Positions 47,209 through 56,796 of a DNA stretch of 64,000 nt are shown in pieces. Both the position numbers and the translations under genes were made by a program. Source of the DNA: Alkalilimnicola ehrlichii (GTDB lineage: Bacteria > Pseudomonadota > Gammaproteobacteria > Nitrococcales > AK92); the NCBI RefSeq assembly GCF_003399765.1, contig NZ_NFZV01000018.1, forward strand, positions 30,782 to 94,781. The letters run 5' to 3'. Numbering within the stretch: position 1 is the first letter of the stretch; each line of letters begins with the position of its first letter. The notes under the pieces are model-generated. The model was not told the DNA's origin. It did not search any database and saw nothing but the letters and a program-made list of their open reading frames with translations.

Positions 47209-48651
47209 GTGAAAAAGAAACAATTCGGAGTGCTGGCAACGGTAGCGCTGGTCACCGCGTGGGGAAGCCAGAGCGTTGCGTTAGCGCAAGTTGGCGAACA
47301 ACCGCGGGGCACAAACGCCCAAGCGCCGGCTAGTGCACAACACCGCGACCCGCTCGATAGCCCTGGCTTGCGCCCGCGCGGCCTGAACACGGGACAAGTC
47401 GGTGCCGGCACCTTATTCAACCCGGAAATTTCGGTAATTCTGGACGGCGTTTTCTACTGGGACGACGAAGACGGCGACATTCCCACCCCAGCCGGTTTCG
47501 GCGGCGGCCATCACCACCACGGTCACGGCCACGATCATGCACACGGCGAGCTGGATCAGGGCTTTAACCTGCGGGAGACGGAAATCGTCTTCGCCGCCGC
47601 TATCGACAACTACCTCGACGCCGTCGTTACCCTGGCCATCGAAGGCGATTCCGGCATCGAAGTCGAAGAGGCCTATGCCGTCACGCGCGCCTTACCGGCC
47701 GGATTCCAGATGAAATTCGGTAAATTCCTCAGCGATGTCGGCTACATCAACAAACAGCATCCACATGATTGGGATTTCGTCGACCGTCCGCTCATGAACG
47801 AACTGCTCTTCGGCGACCACGGCTTGCAGGAGAAGGGCGTACAGGTTTCCTGGGTGCCGGCGACGCCGTTTTATACTCGATTAGGCGTAGAGGTGCTTCA
47901 GGGCGAGACTTCGGGGGTTGCTAATTATGTCGGTTCCGGCCGCCATGAGATTGTTGGCTACGCCGAAGGCACCGGGGGAACACCTGATCGCCTTCGGTGG
48001 CGGACCAACTACGGCCTGGATGATGTAGACGGCCCCCGGTTGTTCACGGGCTTTGCTAAATTCGCGCCTGACTTAGGTTATGAGCATGCTTTGCAGGTAG
48101 GTGTCTTTGGCGGCTATGCACGTAGCTTCCAGGACGTAGAAACCCATAGCAGTGGTCGTGTGGAAGCGTGGGATGGCGATGGTTGGTTTGCCGGAACCGA
48201 TTGGGTCTACCGCTACGATGCAGGCAGAAGCTATGGGCATGGCGACTGGCGCCTGCAAGCGGAGTACATGTATCGCCGCTTGAGCTTGGATTATTTTGAG
48301 GGTGTGCCTGGAGAGGTGGGCAGCACGACAAGCCCCGAGTTCCAGAACCGGGAGACCCGAAAAAATGACGGTCTCTACATTCAGGCTGTGTATGGCTTTG
48401 CACCAAGGTGGAGTGCGGGCTTGCGGTATGACGTTGTTGGTCTAACTAACAATGACGGTTATGACAGCTTCGACGAATCCCACCGCTATTCCGCCAATGT
48501 CACCTTCACCGCGACCGAATTCTCCCGCTTCCGTTTGCAGGTGAATCACGGCCGCTATGAAGAAGACGACGACCACGGCCACGGCGATTTCACCCAGGTC
48601 ATGTTGCAGTACAACTTGAGTCTTGGCGCCCACGGCGCGCACTCGTTCTAA
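47209..48651 (+). CDS. Histidine-rich outer-membrane barrel, probable zinc-uptake protein
   Basis: The 480-residue product has a signal peptide (residues 1 to about 26) and then an extracellular histidine-rich loop (98-113, GGGHHHHGHGHDHAHG) likely to capture zinc. The rest is a beta-barrel with aromatic strands and a C-terminal HSF. There is no TonB plug domain, so it is a porin-like, TonB-independent channel. The GTG start has AGGGGG 6 bases upstream. It follows a Zur box and precedes znuACB, so zinc starvation should induce it. Confidence 0.8.
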   Translation: MKKKQFGVLATVALVTAWGSQSVALAQVGEQPRGTNAQAPASAQHRDPLDSPGLRPRGLNTGQVGAGTLFNPEISVILDGVFYWDDEDGDIPTPAGFGGGHHHHGHGHDHAHGELDQGFNLRETEIVFAAAIDNYLDAVVTLAIEGDSGIEVEEAYAVTRALPAGFQMKFGKFLSDVGYINKQHPHDWDFVDRPLMNELLFGDHGLQEKGVQVSWVPATPFYTRLGVEVLQGETSGVANYVGSGRHEIVGYAEGTGGTPDRLRWRTNYGLDDVDGPRLFTGFAKFAPDLGYEHALQVGVFGGYARSFQDVETHSSGRVEAWDGDGWFAGTDWVYRYDAGRSYGHGDWRLQAEYMYRRLSLDYFEGVPGEVGSTTSPEFQNRETRKNDGLYIQAVYGFAPRWSAGLRYDVVGLTNNDGYDSFDESHRYSANVTFTATEFSRFRLQVNHGRYEEDDDHGHGDFTQVMLQYNLSLGAHGAHSF

Positions 48652-48670
48652 TCGCTGCCTTACCAGCGCC

Positions 48671-48701
48671 CCGGCAAGCCGCCCTAAGGAGGCTTTGCCG
48701 G
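48671..48701 (+). terminator. Hairpin between the outer-membrane gene and znuA
   Basis: CCGGCAAGCC pairs with GGCTTTGCCGG with one bulge across a 10-base loop. No T-run follows, so it is a probable attenuator within a single transcript. Confidence 0.4.
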
Positions 48702-48747
48702 AGGCGCCTCGCTTTCGCCACGTTCAACTCCGCATGGAGGAGACCGC

Positions 48748-49637
48748 ATGAAACGATTGCTTCTCGCTTTGCTATTACTCATCGTGTCCGGTGCTGCGCA
48801 GGCGGCGCTGAACGTTGTCGCCACAACGCCCAACATGGGCATGCTGGCTCGCACCGTGGCCGGCGAGCATGCCGATGTCCGGATATTAGCGCCTGCCGAT
48901 CGCGATGCTCACTACCTGCAAGTGCGGCCGAACATGATGGCGGCCTTGCGGCGCGCCGACCTGGTCGTTTCCGTCGGTGCGGAGCTGGAAATCGGCTGGC
49001 TGCCGCCGGCCATACAAGGCGCGCATAATCCGCGCATCCAGCCCGGTCAGCGCGGCTATTTCGAAGCCGCGGCCCAGGTCGACCTGATGGACGCTCACGG
49101 CGTTGCCGATCGATCGCTTGGCGACGTGCATCCGGCGGGTAATCCGCATATCTATTTTGATCCGGTGCGGATGGCGGAAGCGGGCGAGGCCTTGGCCGAA
49201 CGCCTGGCATCCATGGACGAGGCTAACGCCGACGCTTACCGAGCCAATGCGCGAGCATCGCCGAACAGGTGCGAGAACATATGCCCGCGTGGGAAGCTCA
49301 GCTTGAAGGCGCGGCAGGGGCCGTGCTGTATCATAAGGACGCCGATTATCTGATGGCGCGTTTCGACGTGCCGGTTCTTGGGTATATCGAACCGATTCCC
49401 GGCGTGCCGCCGACGGCAAGTCATTTACGGGACTTGGTGCGGCAGTTGAGTAACCGCTCCGGTGTCATCGTGCACTTGGTCTATCAACCGGAAAACGGGC
49501 CGGAGTTTTTGTCGAACGAGTTGGGTTGGCCGGTGTTCCGCCTACCGAGCAATGTCGCGCTCGATGCAACGGCAGAAGATTATTTTGCATTAATCTCGCA
49601 ATGGACGGATGCTATCGGCCAAACCCGGTCCGAGTGA
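48748..49637 (+). CDS. znuA: Zinc ABC transporter substrate-binding protein (frameshifted)
   Basis: This periplasmic TroA-type binding protein has a signal peptide (ending SGAAQA) and metal ligands in DRDAHYLQVRPNM, GNPHIYFDPVRM and VLYHKDADY. The family's charged histidine-rich insert is missing; that role may belong to the histidine-rich outer-membrane protein. A single missing base near 49245-49262 splits the gene (RANA joined to SIAEQVREHM). Restored length is about 296 residues. The next gene overlaps its end. Confidence 0.88.
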
Positions 49638-49647
49638 GAACGATTTG

Positions 49648-50187
49648 GTGTTACTGAAAGTGGAAGGGCTGGTCGCCGGCTATGCAGAGCCGGTGGTCGG
49701 CCCCTTCTCGTTTACCGTAGGCGAGAACGAAATAGTCGGCCTGGCGGGGCCGAACGGGAGCGGCAAGTCCACCTTGCTACGTGCTCTGGTCGGTGCTGCC
49801 CGCCGTTTTCGCGGCTCTATCGAGCGGGCGGCGTCGTTGCAACTCGCTTACCAGAGTCAGCATGGCAATCGGCCGGAAGAACTGCCGCTGAAAGCCCGCG
49901 AGCTGGTGCGCTTAATGGACGGCGACGCCGCCGCCTTACCGCCGCGTTTGCAGGCGTTGAGCGACGTGCGCCTGGACCGCCTGAGCGGCGGGCAGAGGCA
50001 GTTATTCTACGTCTGGGCGGCTCTGAGTAATCCGGCGCCGCTGGTGTTGCTCGATGAGCCGACCAATAACCTCGACCCGAAGGGGGTCGCGCTACTGGAG
50101 CAGCGTTTGTTAGACCTTGAGCCGGGGCGAGCGGCCGTTGTGGTCAGTCACGAGAGCGAGTTTTACGGCGAGTATGTAGCCGAGTGA
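49648..50187 (+). CDS. znuC: Zinc ABC transporter ATP-binding protein
   Basis: This ABC ATPase has Walker A GPNGSGKST, signature LSGGQRQLFYVWAAL, and Walker B PLVLLDEPTNNLD. It is short (about 180 residues from GTG 49648); an ATG at 49609 gives 192 and overlaps znuA. Both lack the C-terminal regulatory tail seen in some ZnuC. It energises import through the next gene's permease. Start position is uncertain. Confidence 0.88.
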   Translation: MLLKVEGLVAGYAEPVVGPFSFTVGENEIVGLAGPNGSGKSTLLRALVGAARRFRGSIERAASLQLAYQSQHGNRPEELPLKARELVRLMDGDAAALPPRLQALSDVRLDRLSGGQRQLFYVWAALSNPAPLVLLDEPTNNLDPKGVALLEQRLLDLEPGRAAVVVSHESEFYGEYVAE

Positions 50188-50199
50188 TTGAGTTGGCCG

Positions 50200-51000
50200 A
50201 TGAATCTTGATCTGCTTTTCGATCCGTTATTCCGCGTTCCTTTCTTTACCGGCTTGTTGCTCGCGGCGCTGTTGCCGATCCTCGGTTTATATTTGCGCTT
50301 ACGCGGCGAGTGGTTAGCGGCCTTGGGCTATGCCCATATCGCCGGGGCCGGCGGTGTATTGGCCCCGTTAGTAGGGGTGCCTATTATCGCCGGAGCCTTG
50401 GGCGGCGGCGCCCTGGTCGCCTTAGCGAAAGGGCTTTTGCGGCGTAAGGGCAACGATACGTATGCCTTGTTTATCCTGATCGGTTGGAGTGTGATGCTGC
50501 TGGGTGCCGCCTACAGTCACCACGCGCAGCTGATCGGTCAGGCATTGATTGACGGGCAGTTGTACTTTATCGGCAGCCAACACTTGTTGACCGCACTGGT
50601 TTTGGGTGGGTTGGTTGTGTTCGGTTTGCCTTTCTTATCGCGCCTTCTGTTACGGGAGCACCTTTTCCCCTGGCACGACCGCGCCAATGGTCGGCCGGTG
50701 CGGCTGCAAAGCGTCGCCTTCGACTTGCTGGCAGCGGTAACGATCGGTTTGGCGGCGACGGCCATGGGTGTGATGGCGGCTTTCGCCGTCCTGTTCGTGC
50801 CGGCCTGGATTGCGTTCGCCCTGGCGCCGGGTTGGCGCTGGGCGCTGCTACTGGCGGCGACGATGTCGATCGTTGCGTATTTACTCGGTTTCGTGGCGGC
50901 AGTCTTGTTCGACCTGCCTTTCGGCCCGGCCTTGGTGGCGGTGTTGGTGTTATTTACCCCGTTGCGCTTGCTGGTGCGTCCGCCGGCCGGACGCGTCTAG
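50200..51000 (+). CDS. znuB: Zinc ABC transporter permease
   Basis: This 266-residue inner-membrane permease of the ABC-3 family has eight or so hydrophobic segments and the family motif GLYLRLRGEWLAALGYAHIAGAGGVL. AMGVMAAFAVLFVPAWIAF is also typical. It starts 12 bases after znuC. With the preceding genes it forms the zinc import system; the outer-membrane protein brings zinc to the periplasm and ZnuA delivers it here. Confidence 0.9.
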   Translation: MNLDLLFDPLFRVPFFTGLLLAALLPILGLYLRLRGEWLAALGYAHIAGAGGVLAPLVGVPIIAGALGGGALVALAKGLLRRKGNDTYALFILIGWSVMLLGAAYSHHAQLIGQALIDGQLYFIGSQHLLTALVLGGLVVFGLPFLSRLLLREHLFPWHDRANGRPVRLQSVAFDLLAAVTIGLAATAMGVMAAFAVLFVPAWIAFALAPGWRWALLLAATMSIVAYLLGFVAAVLFDLPFGPALVAVLVLFTPLRLLVRPPAGRV

Positions 51001-51036
51001 TACGCCTTCGCGGCACCGCCGTTCCCAAGGGCTTAT

Positions 51037-52242
51037 TTATAGCTGCCGGAAGTATTCGATTAGCGCTGCTTCGTTAATCTGCAAGACTCCCTCGTCGTTC
51101 TTGCGGCAGGCCTTCCCAGTGCCGGCGACCGGTTGGCAAAGCTCATGCCTTAAGGCCTCAAGGTCTTTGCGTAAACGCGTCTCATGTTCGGCGGCGAGCA
51201 TCTGTAGCAGAACCTCGACCTGATCGTTCAGGGCCTGCAATAGCGCTTGGTGGGCGGTTAGCGCCTCCGCGTCCGGCATTAGAACGGGGCAAGGCCAACA
51301 ATCCTTTGCCGGGTCCGGCCCATCGCAACGCTGGCGGATATCGTCGCTGCGACAGGCGCCGACGGTGAGTACCGGCGAATGCTGCGCTGCTTCCCGAAAC
51401 AAACGGTAAAATTCGCGTTCGCTATCGCAACTGTCCGTTGTTTTTACCCGAATGCGAAGCGGCTCGGCAGCGGTGATGGGGTGGCCGCCGTCATAGAACT
51501 GCACGTCCTTGCGGTCGCTCAGTCGGTGCCACTGGATGTCGGTCTCGTGGGGCGTAGCCAGACAGCTTCCAGTTGTTTTCTCGCCGGCCAGATAGGCCGC
51601 CGCTTCCAGCGCGCAGGCCGTCGCCTGCGCCTGGCGCGGCGTCAGCTCCGGTAGCGGTGCCGGTTCGCAAGCCGCATCGTGATAGCGCTCGACCCAGTGC
51701 TGCACCTCATCCGGCACCAATACGGCAAAACTCGACAGCGCTTGAATTAGGCTCAGCAGCCCGTAATAAAAGCAGGCTTCCTTCTGATAACGATCCATCT
51801 CCCCGAGTCGGCTGCGGCGGCACTGCAACTGGGCGGACGCGCTGTAGCGCCGCAGGATCTCGACATGATATTGCTGAGCGTACAGAAGGTGTGTGAGGCT
51901 ATCCCATTCGGGCTCGAAGTCTTCGAACAGCGCGAGTAGGCGTCGGGCATCCGGCTTTTGATCCGGTAAATCCGTATGGCGGAGGATCTTGTCGATCAAG
52001 TCGGGCACATCGAAACCGGCTTTGCCGGTGTGCGCGGCAGCATAATTAAGCGCCCGTTGCGAAGGCGTATAGGCAGCCTCGCAACTCCGGCTATCCAGCA
52101 GGCGCAGCGCGCGCTCCCATTGGCCCTGGCTGAGCGCGAGGTTGACGTCATGCCGGCAGGCCTCGGGCGAATCTTTGTCGGTCAGACAACCGCTAAGCGG
52201 TAGCGCAAAGCACAAGATCACGATAATGAGCGTGCGTTCCAT
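51037..52242 (-). CDS. Hypothetical lipoprotein
   Basis: The 401-residue product has a lipobox (LPLSGC) near residue 19. The remainder is helical and contains many cysteines (CEAAY, CRRSR, CFYY, CDSE, CRSDDIRQRC, CWPC). They may form disulfides in the periplasm. No family is recognised. The start is at the internal Met before the signal peptide; a frame opens at 52281. It is convergent with znuB. Confidence 0.6.
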   Translation of the reverse strand: MERTLIIVILCFALPLSGCLTDKDSPEACRHDVNLALSQGQWERALRLLDSRSCEAAYTPSQRALNYAAAHTGKAGFDVPDLIDKILRHTDLPDQKPDARRLLALFEDFEPEWDSLTHLLYAQQYHVEILRRYSASAQLQCRRSRLGEMDRYQKEACFYYGLLSLIQALSSFAVLVPDEVQHWVERYHDAACEPAPLPELTPRQAQATACALEAAAYLAGEKTTGSCLATPHETDIQWHRLSDRKDVQFYDGGHPITAAEPLRIRVKTTDSCDSEREFYRLFREAAQHSPVLTVGACRSDDIRQRCDGPDPAKDCWPCPVLMPDAEALTAHQALLQALNDQVEVLLQMLAAEHETRLRKDLEALRHELCQPVAGTGKACRKNDEGVLQINEAALIEYFRQL

Positions 52243-52404
52243 GCTCGCGTCCTGTTCTTGTTGTCGAGGGATAAGCAACACGAAGGGCGAGGCGCGGAAC
52301 GCGCTTCGCCAGCTAGATATGGGGGGCTCAAGCTTCGGGGGACAAGATGAGGAAGGAGGGCGGCCGCGGTTGCCGAGCCGCCCTAGGCGTTGGCGATTGC
52401 GCCG

Positions 52405-53022
52405 TTAGCGCTTGTCTTCGTGGGCGAAAACCGGCAGGGAGAGATTCCAGCGAATAGCGGCAAGACGCAAGCCGAGCACCGCGCCTATGGCGATCCAGGT
52501 CGCTACGGCCTGGGCCGGAAACAGGTGATTGAGCGTTACGAATATAATCGCGCCGAATAAGCTCGCGGTGGCGTAAATTTCTTGCCGCAGGACAAGCGGC
52601 ACTTCGCCGCAAAGCACATCGCGCACCATACCGCCGACAACGCCGGTCATCACGCCCATCATCACTGCGATTTCCGCATTGACGCCGAGGCTCAAGGCCT
52701 TTTGGGCGCCGATGACGGTGAAGGTGGCCAGCCCGACGGCATCGGCAATCGGCAGCAGATTCTGCGGTAGTCGTCCCCAACGCGCCCAGGCCACGGTCAG
52801 TAGCGCAGCCAGCGCCGCGACCATGATGTACGCGGTGTCGGTAATCCAAAACACCGGGGTGGCGCCCAGAATGCTATCGCGCACCGTGCCGCCGCCAAGG
52901 GCCGTTACCAGGCCGAGCACCACGACACCGAACAAATCCAGATTTTTACGCCCGGCCGCCAAAGCGCCGGTGACGGCGAAAACCGCTACGCCGAATATGT
53001 CGAGCCAGTAAATCATTTCCAC
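52405..53022 (-). CDS. TRIC-family (UPF0126) membrane protein
   Basis: This 205-residue inner-membrane protein has two repeats of about 80 residues with the conserved glycine-rich GGGTVRD motif in each (GLVTALGGGTVRDSILG and GVMTGVVGGMVRDVLCG). It belongs to the UPF0126/TRIC family, related to trimeric cation channels; YicG and YadS are E. coli members. A second in-frame ATG two codons later is possible. Role in the cell is unknown. Confidence 0.88.
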   Translation of the reverse strand: MEMIYWLDIFGVAVFAVTGALAAGRKNLDLFGVVVLGLVTALGGGTVRDSILGATPVFWITDTAYIMVAALAALLTVAWARWGRLPQNLLPIADAVGLATFTVIGAQKALSLGVNAEIAVMMGVMTGVVGGMVRDVLCGEVPLVLRQEIYATASLFGAIIFVTLNHLFPAQAVATWIAIGAVLGLRLAAIRWNLSLPVFAHEDKR

Positions 53023-53204
53023 GTCCCGAGTCGAACAGGGCCGCTATGATGCAGCGGTTTTAATCAGTTTGGAAGAGGTCAAGAATACTCTGAATGTCGG
53101 TGGTTTTTCGTGGTCGCTAAGCGCGCAAATAAAACAACCGTTTTTCCCGCCAATCGCGAGGGCTGCATTTTATTCGGCTGGTCGGCCCCGGTATTATAAG
53201 CGGC

Positions 53205-54580
53205 ATGAAAGACCGCGTCGGCCTGTTAAGGCCCTCCCATCTGTTTACGCATCGGCGTTGCCCCAAGCTGGCTTGGTTGTCGCGTTGGCGCCCGGAGCTA
53301 GCCGCCGAGCGGCCCCGCGTTATACCGCAGTGGGATCTTCTGGCGGTAGCGCAGGCCGAGCCGGGTGCTAAGCCCGCCGAGTTCCGACGTTGGTTTCGCC
53401 ACGCCGGGCTGGAGGCGCGGATCGACCGCCTCGCCGCCGGCGTTGTCACCGAATACCGAGCCACGGTACGGCCGAAACCGCAGCATATCAAAGAGCTGGC
53501 GGTGAAGGCCTGGATCGTGGCGCAGTCCGGGGAAACGCTGCACACCGTGCGCCTGGCCTACATCAACGCCGATTTCGTTTATCCAGGCAATGGCGATTAT
53601 CGCGGCTTTTTCGTCGAGCAGGATGTAACGGACGAGGTGCGGGCATGGTGGCCGGCGGTGCCGGATTGGTTGCAGGCGGCAGAGAGCGAGCTGCAAGCCC
53701 ACGAGCCCGAGGCGAGCACCGGCAGCCATTGTCGGAAACCGGGGCCCTGTGTGTTTCTCGATTACTGCCAAGCGCCGCCGCCGACGGATTATCCGGTGAC
53801 CGACTTGCGCGCGACGCCGGCGCTGGTTCGCGCCTTGCAGGAAGACGGTTACGAAGACTTACGCGAAGTCCCGGCCCGGCGTTTGCAAAAGCCGCTGCAT
53901 CGGCGTATCCACCGTGCGGCGGTGAGCGGCGAGCCGCAGTTGGATGCCGCCTTGGTAGAGTTTGCCCGAGCGTTGCCGTACCCGCGGTATTATTTGGACT
54001 TCGAAGCCGTTCAGTTCGCTGTTCCGATGTGGCCGCAGACGCGGCCGTTCGAATCCTTGCCGTTTCAATGGGCGTGCCGTATCGAACGCGCCCCGGCGCC
54101 GCGCCGGAGCCGGTCGATTTTCTAGACCTAAGCGGCGAGCCGCCGATGCGCGCCTGCGCCCAACATTTACTGGCAGCGTTGGGCGAGGCGGGCCCGGTGC
54201 TGGTGTACGGGGATTTTGAGCGACGCATGCTGCACCAGCTAGCGCAGCGCCTGCCGGACCTAAAGCAGCCGTTACGAGCGCTGGCCGAGCGCGTGGTCGA
54301 CCTTCTGCCCTGGGTGCAACAGCATTATTACCACCGAGATATGCACGGTGCCTGGTCGTTGAAAGCCGTGGTGCCGACGCTGGCGGCGGGCAACACATTA
54401 GCACCGGCCGACGAGGTCAGCGAAGGCTTGGGCGCGCAAGTGGCGTACCTGGAGGCAATCGCTGCGACAACGAGTCTGTCGCGGCGGCAGGCCTTGGCAG
54501 CGGCACTGAAAAACTACTGCGGACGCGACGTTGACGGCTTAGTAGCGATGGTGCGCTACTTTGCCGATTCGGACCAATAA
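53205..54580 (+). CDS. DUF2779 nuclease-like protein with an iron-sulfur motif (frameshifted)
   Basis: The restored product is about 459 residues. The N-terminal part looks like a PD-(D/E)XK nuclease with D74 and E83 and an iron-sulfur "staple": C19 at the N-terminus and C176, C182, C188 further on, the arrangement of Cas4/AddB. The C-terminal half has a DEDD-exonuclease-like segment YYLDFEAV (D265, E267) and later RVVDLLPWVQQHYYH. One missing base near 54088-54100 splits the gene. It is followed at once by epmC. Target and role are unknown. Confidence 0.7.
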
Positions 54581-54586
54581 CAAGTT

Positions 54587-55120
54587 ATGACTGACACGAA
54601 CGGACAACACGATATTGACGATCTGATCAAGCTGTTCGACGACACCTTCCGGGTGCGGGAGAACACCGTGCTGGTGCGGGGCGAGGACGAGCCGATTTAT
54701 CTGCCTGCCGATGCCCAGCATCCGCAGCACCGGATTATCTTCGCCCACGGCTTTTATGCCAGTGCGCTGCACGAAATCGCGCACTGGTGTATAGCGGGGC
54801 GCCAACGGCGTCAGTTAGTCGACTACGGCTATTGGTATCACCCAGACGGTCGGGACGAGGCCGAGCAGGCAGCGTTCGAAAAAGTGGAGGCCAAGCCGCA
54901 GGCGGTGGAATGGGCGTTGAGTATCGCCGCCGGCTTTACGTTCAACGTCAGCGTCGACAACCTCTCGGGCGTACCGGTCGACCGCCAGGCCTTCCGCCGC
55001 CGAGTCTACGACGAACTTTGCCGCTACTACGCGCGCGGTTTTCCGCCCCGGGCGGAATTGTTTATGCAGCGTTTATCGGCGTACTACGGCACGACCTTCC
55101 AATTGCCGCAGGCCGCGTAG
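54587..55120 (+). CDS. epmC: Elongation factor P hydroxylase, EpmC
   Basis: This 177-residue enzyme hydroxylates the lysyl-modified lysine on elongation factor P. The metal motif HEIAHW (H62, E63, H66) in ALHEIAHWCIAGR is conserved in the YfcM/EpmC family. Its presence suggests beta-lysyl-EF-P modification in this organism. It starts 6 bases after the DUF2779 gene, so the two form an operon. Confidence 0.88.
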   Translation: MTDTNGQHDIDDLIKLFDDTFRVRENTVLVRGEDEPIYLPADAQHPQHRIIFAHGFYASALHEIAHWCIAGRQRRQLVDYGYWYHPDGRDEAEQAAFEKVEAKPQAVEWALSIAAGFTFNVSVDNLSGVPVDRQAFRRRVYDELCRYYARGFPPRAELFMQRLSAYYGTTFQLPQAA

Positions 55121-55225
55121 GGGGCGAGCGCGTTATCGAGCGGTTTTCTCAGATTCCTGCGAACTAAATGACACTTGGACGGTTTGGCTACTAATTTTTG
55201 TTGGGAGTCGAAAAACGCTTAACCG

Positions 55226-55286
55226 GCCCAACGCTACCGCTCACGCGCCGCGTTTCTTACCGCGGCGCGTGCGCGGCTTGTTGGGC
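55226..55286 (-). repeat. attC site of the VOC cassette
   Basis: GCCCAAC (55226-55232) and GTTGGGC (55280-55286) are complementary and match the RYYYAAC/GTTRRRY ends of integron attC sites. Between them a GC stem (GCGCCGCG with CGCGGCGC) forms the arms. Length is 61 bases. It lies 17 bases beyond the stop of the minus-strand VOC gene, the normal place. Confidence 0.8.
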
Positions 55287-55303
55287 CGCGCGGTCGACGA
55301 TGC

Positions 55304-55696
55304 TTACTTTATGCGATAGATCGCACATAACTTGTGGCCATCCGGATCACGCACATAAGCGAGATGCATTGCGCCCAAGTTGCTTTCTCTTAGCCCAGGA
55401 GGATCTTCGACCGATTGGCCTCCATGCGCGATCGCTGTGTCATGGAATGTCCGCACTTGCTCTGGAGAGTTGCACTTGAAAGCAATCGTGCCGCCATTTG
55501 CAGCCGTCGCCTCTTCGCCATCGATGGGCTCAGTCACACAGAACGTGTTGCCTTCATGCCGATAGAACAGACGCATATGGCCGGAAGGCGCCTTGTGGCG
55601 TAGCGGTTCGCCCGCTCCCAGCGTGCCGAGTACAGCGTCATAAAAGCGCTGCGAACGCTCGATATCATTCGACCCGATCATCACGTGATTGAACAT
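55304..55696 (-). CDS. VOC/glyoxalase-family protein (cassette gene)
   Basis: The 130-residue product is a vicinal oxygen chelate fold protein beginning MFNHVMIGSNDIERSQRFYDAVLG. A typical metal site would use His in MFNHVM, His/Glu in later strands; His-5 and the C-terminal half (AYVRDPDGHKLCAIY) are present. Function may be glyoxalase, dioxygenase or antibiotic resistance; it cannot be told. GGAGGAG precedes the ATG. It is a single-gene cassette with an attC immediately downstream. Confidence 0.82.
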   Translation of the reverse strand: MFNHVMIGSNDIERSQRFYDAVLGTLGAGEPLRHKAPSGHMRLFYRHEGNTFCVTEPIDGEEATAANGGTIAFKCNSPEQVRTFHDTAIAHGGQSVEDPPGLRESNLGAMHLAYVRDPDGHKLCAIYRIK

Positions 55697-55757
55697 ATTT
55701 TCTCCTCCAAATGTGCATTCAGCTTTGTATGAGAAAGCATCAGCGGTTAACGTTTCT

Positions 55758-55882
55758 TTGTCCAACAGCGACTAGATACCGCGCTTTTGCTACCGTAACG
55801 CCTTGTTTATATAGTTGATTACGAATGCTATAGCGAACTTCCGCGTTCGGGACTCTTACGCCCTGAACGATGCCGCCCACGC
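55758..55882 (-). repeat. Repeated element, copy 1 (attC-like region 3' of the NTase-HEPN gene)
   Basis: The core at 55800-55850 is about 80% identical (41 of 51 bases) to 58181-58231. It ends on the minus strand in GTTGGAC, a perfect attC R' box (plus strand 55760-55766), just before the VOC cassette. It therefore looks like the long attC of the NTase-HEPN cassette, although a matching left end was not clear. Confidence 0.45.
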
Positions 55883-56796
55883 TTATTCCTGAATTTCCGC
55901 CCGCAAGCGCCCCAGCTCCTGCTCGCACAGCGTTTTGGTTACGTCCAGCAAGCGCTGTACTTTGGGCGCTAGGTAATCGAGGTCTTCTTGAGTAACGTTG
56001 AAATCCAGGTGATAGCGGGCGGCGATGTAAGCGTTGTCGAGCAGCTTGAACATATCCCGTTCTAGCTGCGTCGTGTGCGGGAAGATCTCCTTAAACACCG
56101 GGCCGTAATCCGACGCTTGGAATCCGAGGTAGTCCAATAGATGCTCGTGCGGGCAATACAGGGTGTGAACCAGGAGGATGCACTTGTAGGCGGCTTCGGT
56201 CGCCTGGTTGAGATGAAAAGCCCCCGTGCGGTAATCGGCTTCGTCATAGTCGATCCTATAATGCCGATAAAAGCGCTTTGCTTGCCGAAACCACGAATCG
56301 TAATACTCCTGCGCGATCCGCAGCCGATCCTTAACGGGTAAGTCTTTCGGTTCAGTCAGCGGCCCGATGTTGCTGCCCAACAGCACGCGCCCCTCGCGCT
56401 TGATGTCGAGGAAAAAATACCGGCCTTCCCGCAGGCTTTGGTTCACGTGACTAAGGCGATGGACGATGGGCCGGACGACGCCGAGAAGTTGTGCGCGTTG
56501 CACAGCTCATAGAGCTGCCGCCCCAGCTCTGCGTCCGACTCGGTGGTGCGATCCGATACCGCCACCAGAATATCGTAATCCGAGGCATGCCCCGACCAGC
56601 GCTGCGGCGCCAGGTCTTTCTCTTCCTTGTAATCGCCCCGCGCGTAGCTGCCGTAGAGAATCACCAGCTCCGGCTGCACGGTCTTATCGATAAGGTCGGC
56701 GATCTGCTCTAGTTCCTGCTGTTTCTCAGCCGGTAGGTGGCTCAGCGACGTGCGCATGTCCTTATGGTCCAAGCGGTGGTGCTCCAGCGGCGGCAT
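55883..56796 (-). CDS. Nucleotidyltransferase-HEPN fusion protein (cassette gene, frameshifted)
   Basis: The N-terminal domain is a minimal nucleotidyltransferase with GSYARGD (49-55) and DYD (73-75). The C-terminal part is a HEPN domain (FHLNQATEAAYKCILLVHTLY). In many bacteria these are separate antitoxin (NTase/MNT) and toxin (HEPN) proteins; here they are one chain. One missing base near 56465-56475 separates them into two frames. Restored length is about 303 residues. The start follows GAGGGCGAGGGT. It may be a self-contained toxin-antitoxin or stress protein. Confidence 0.75.
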
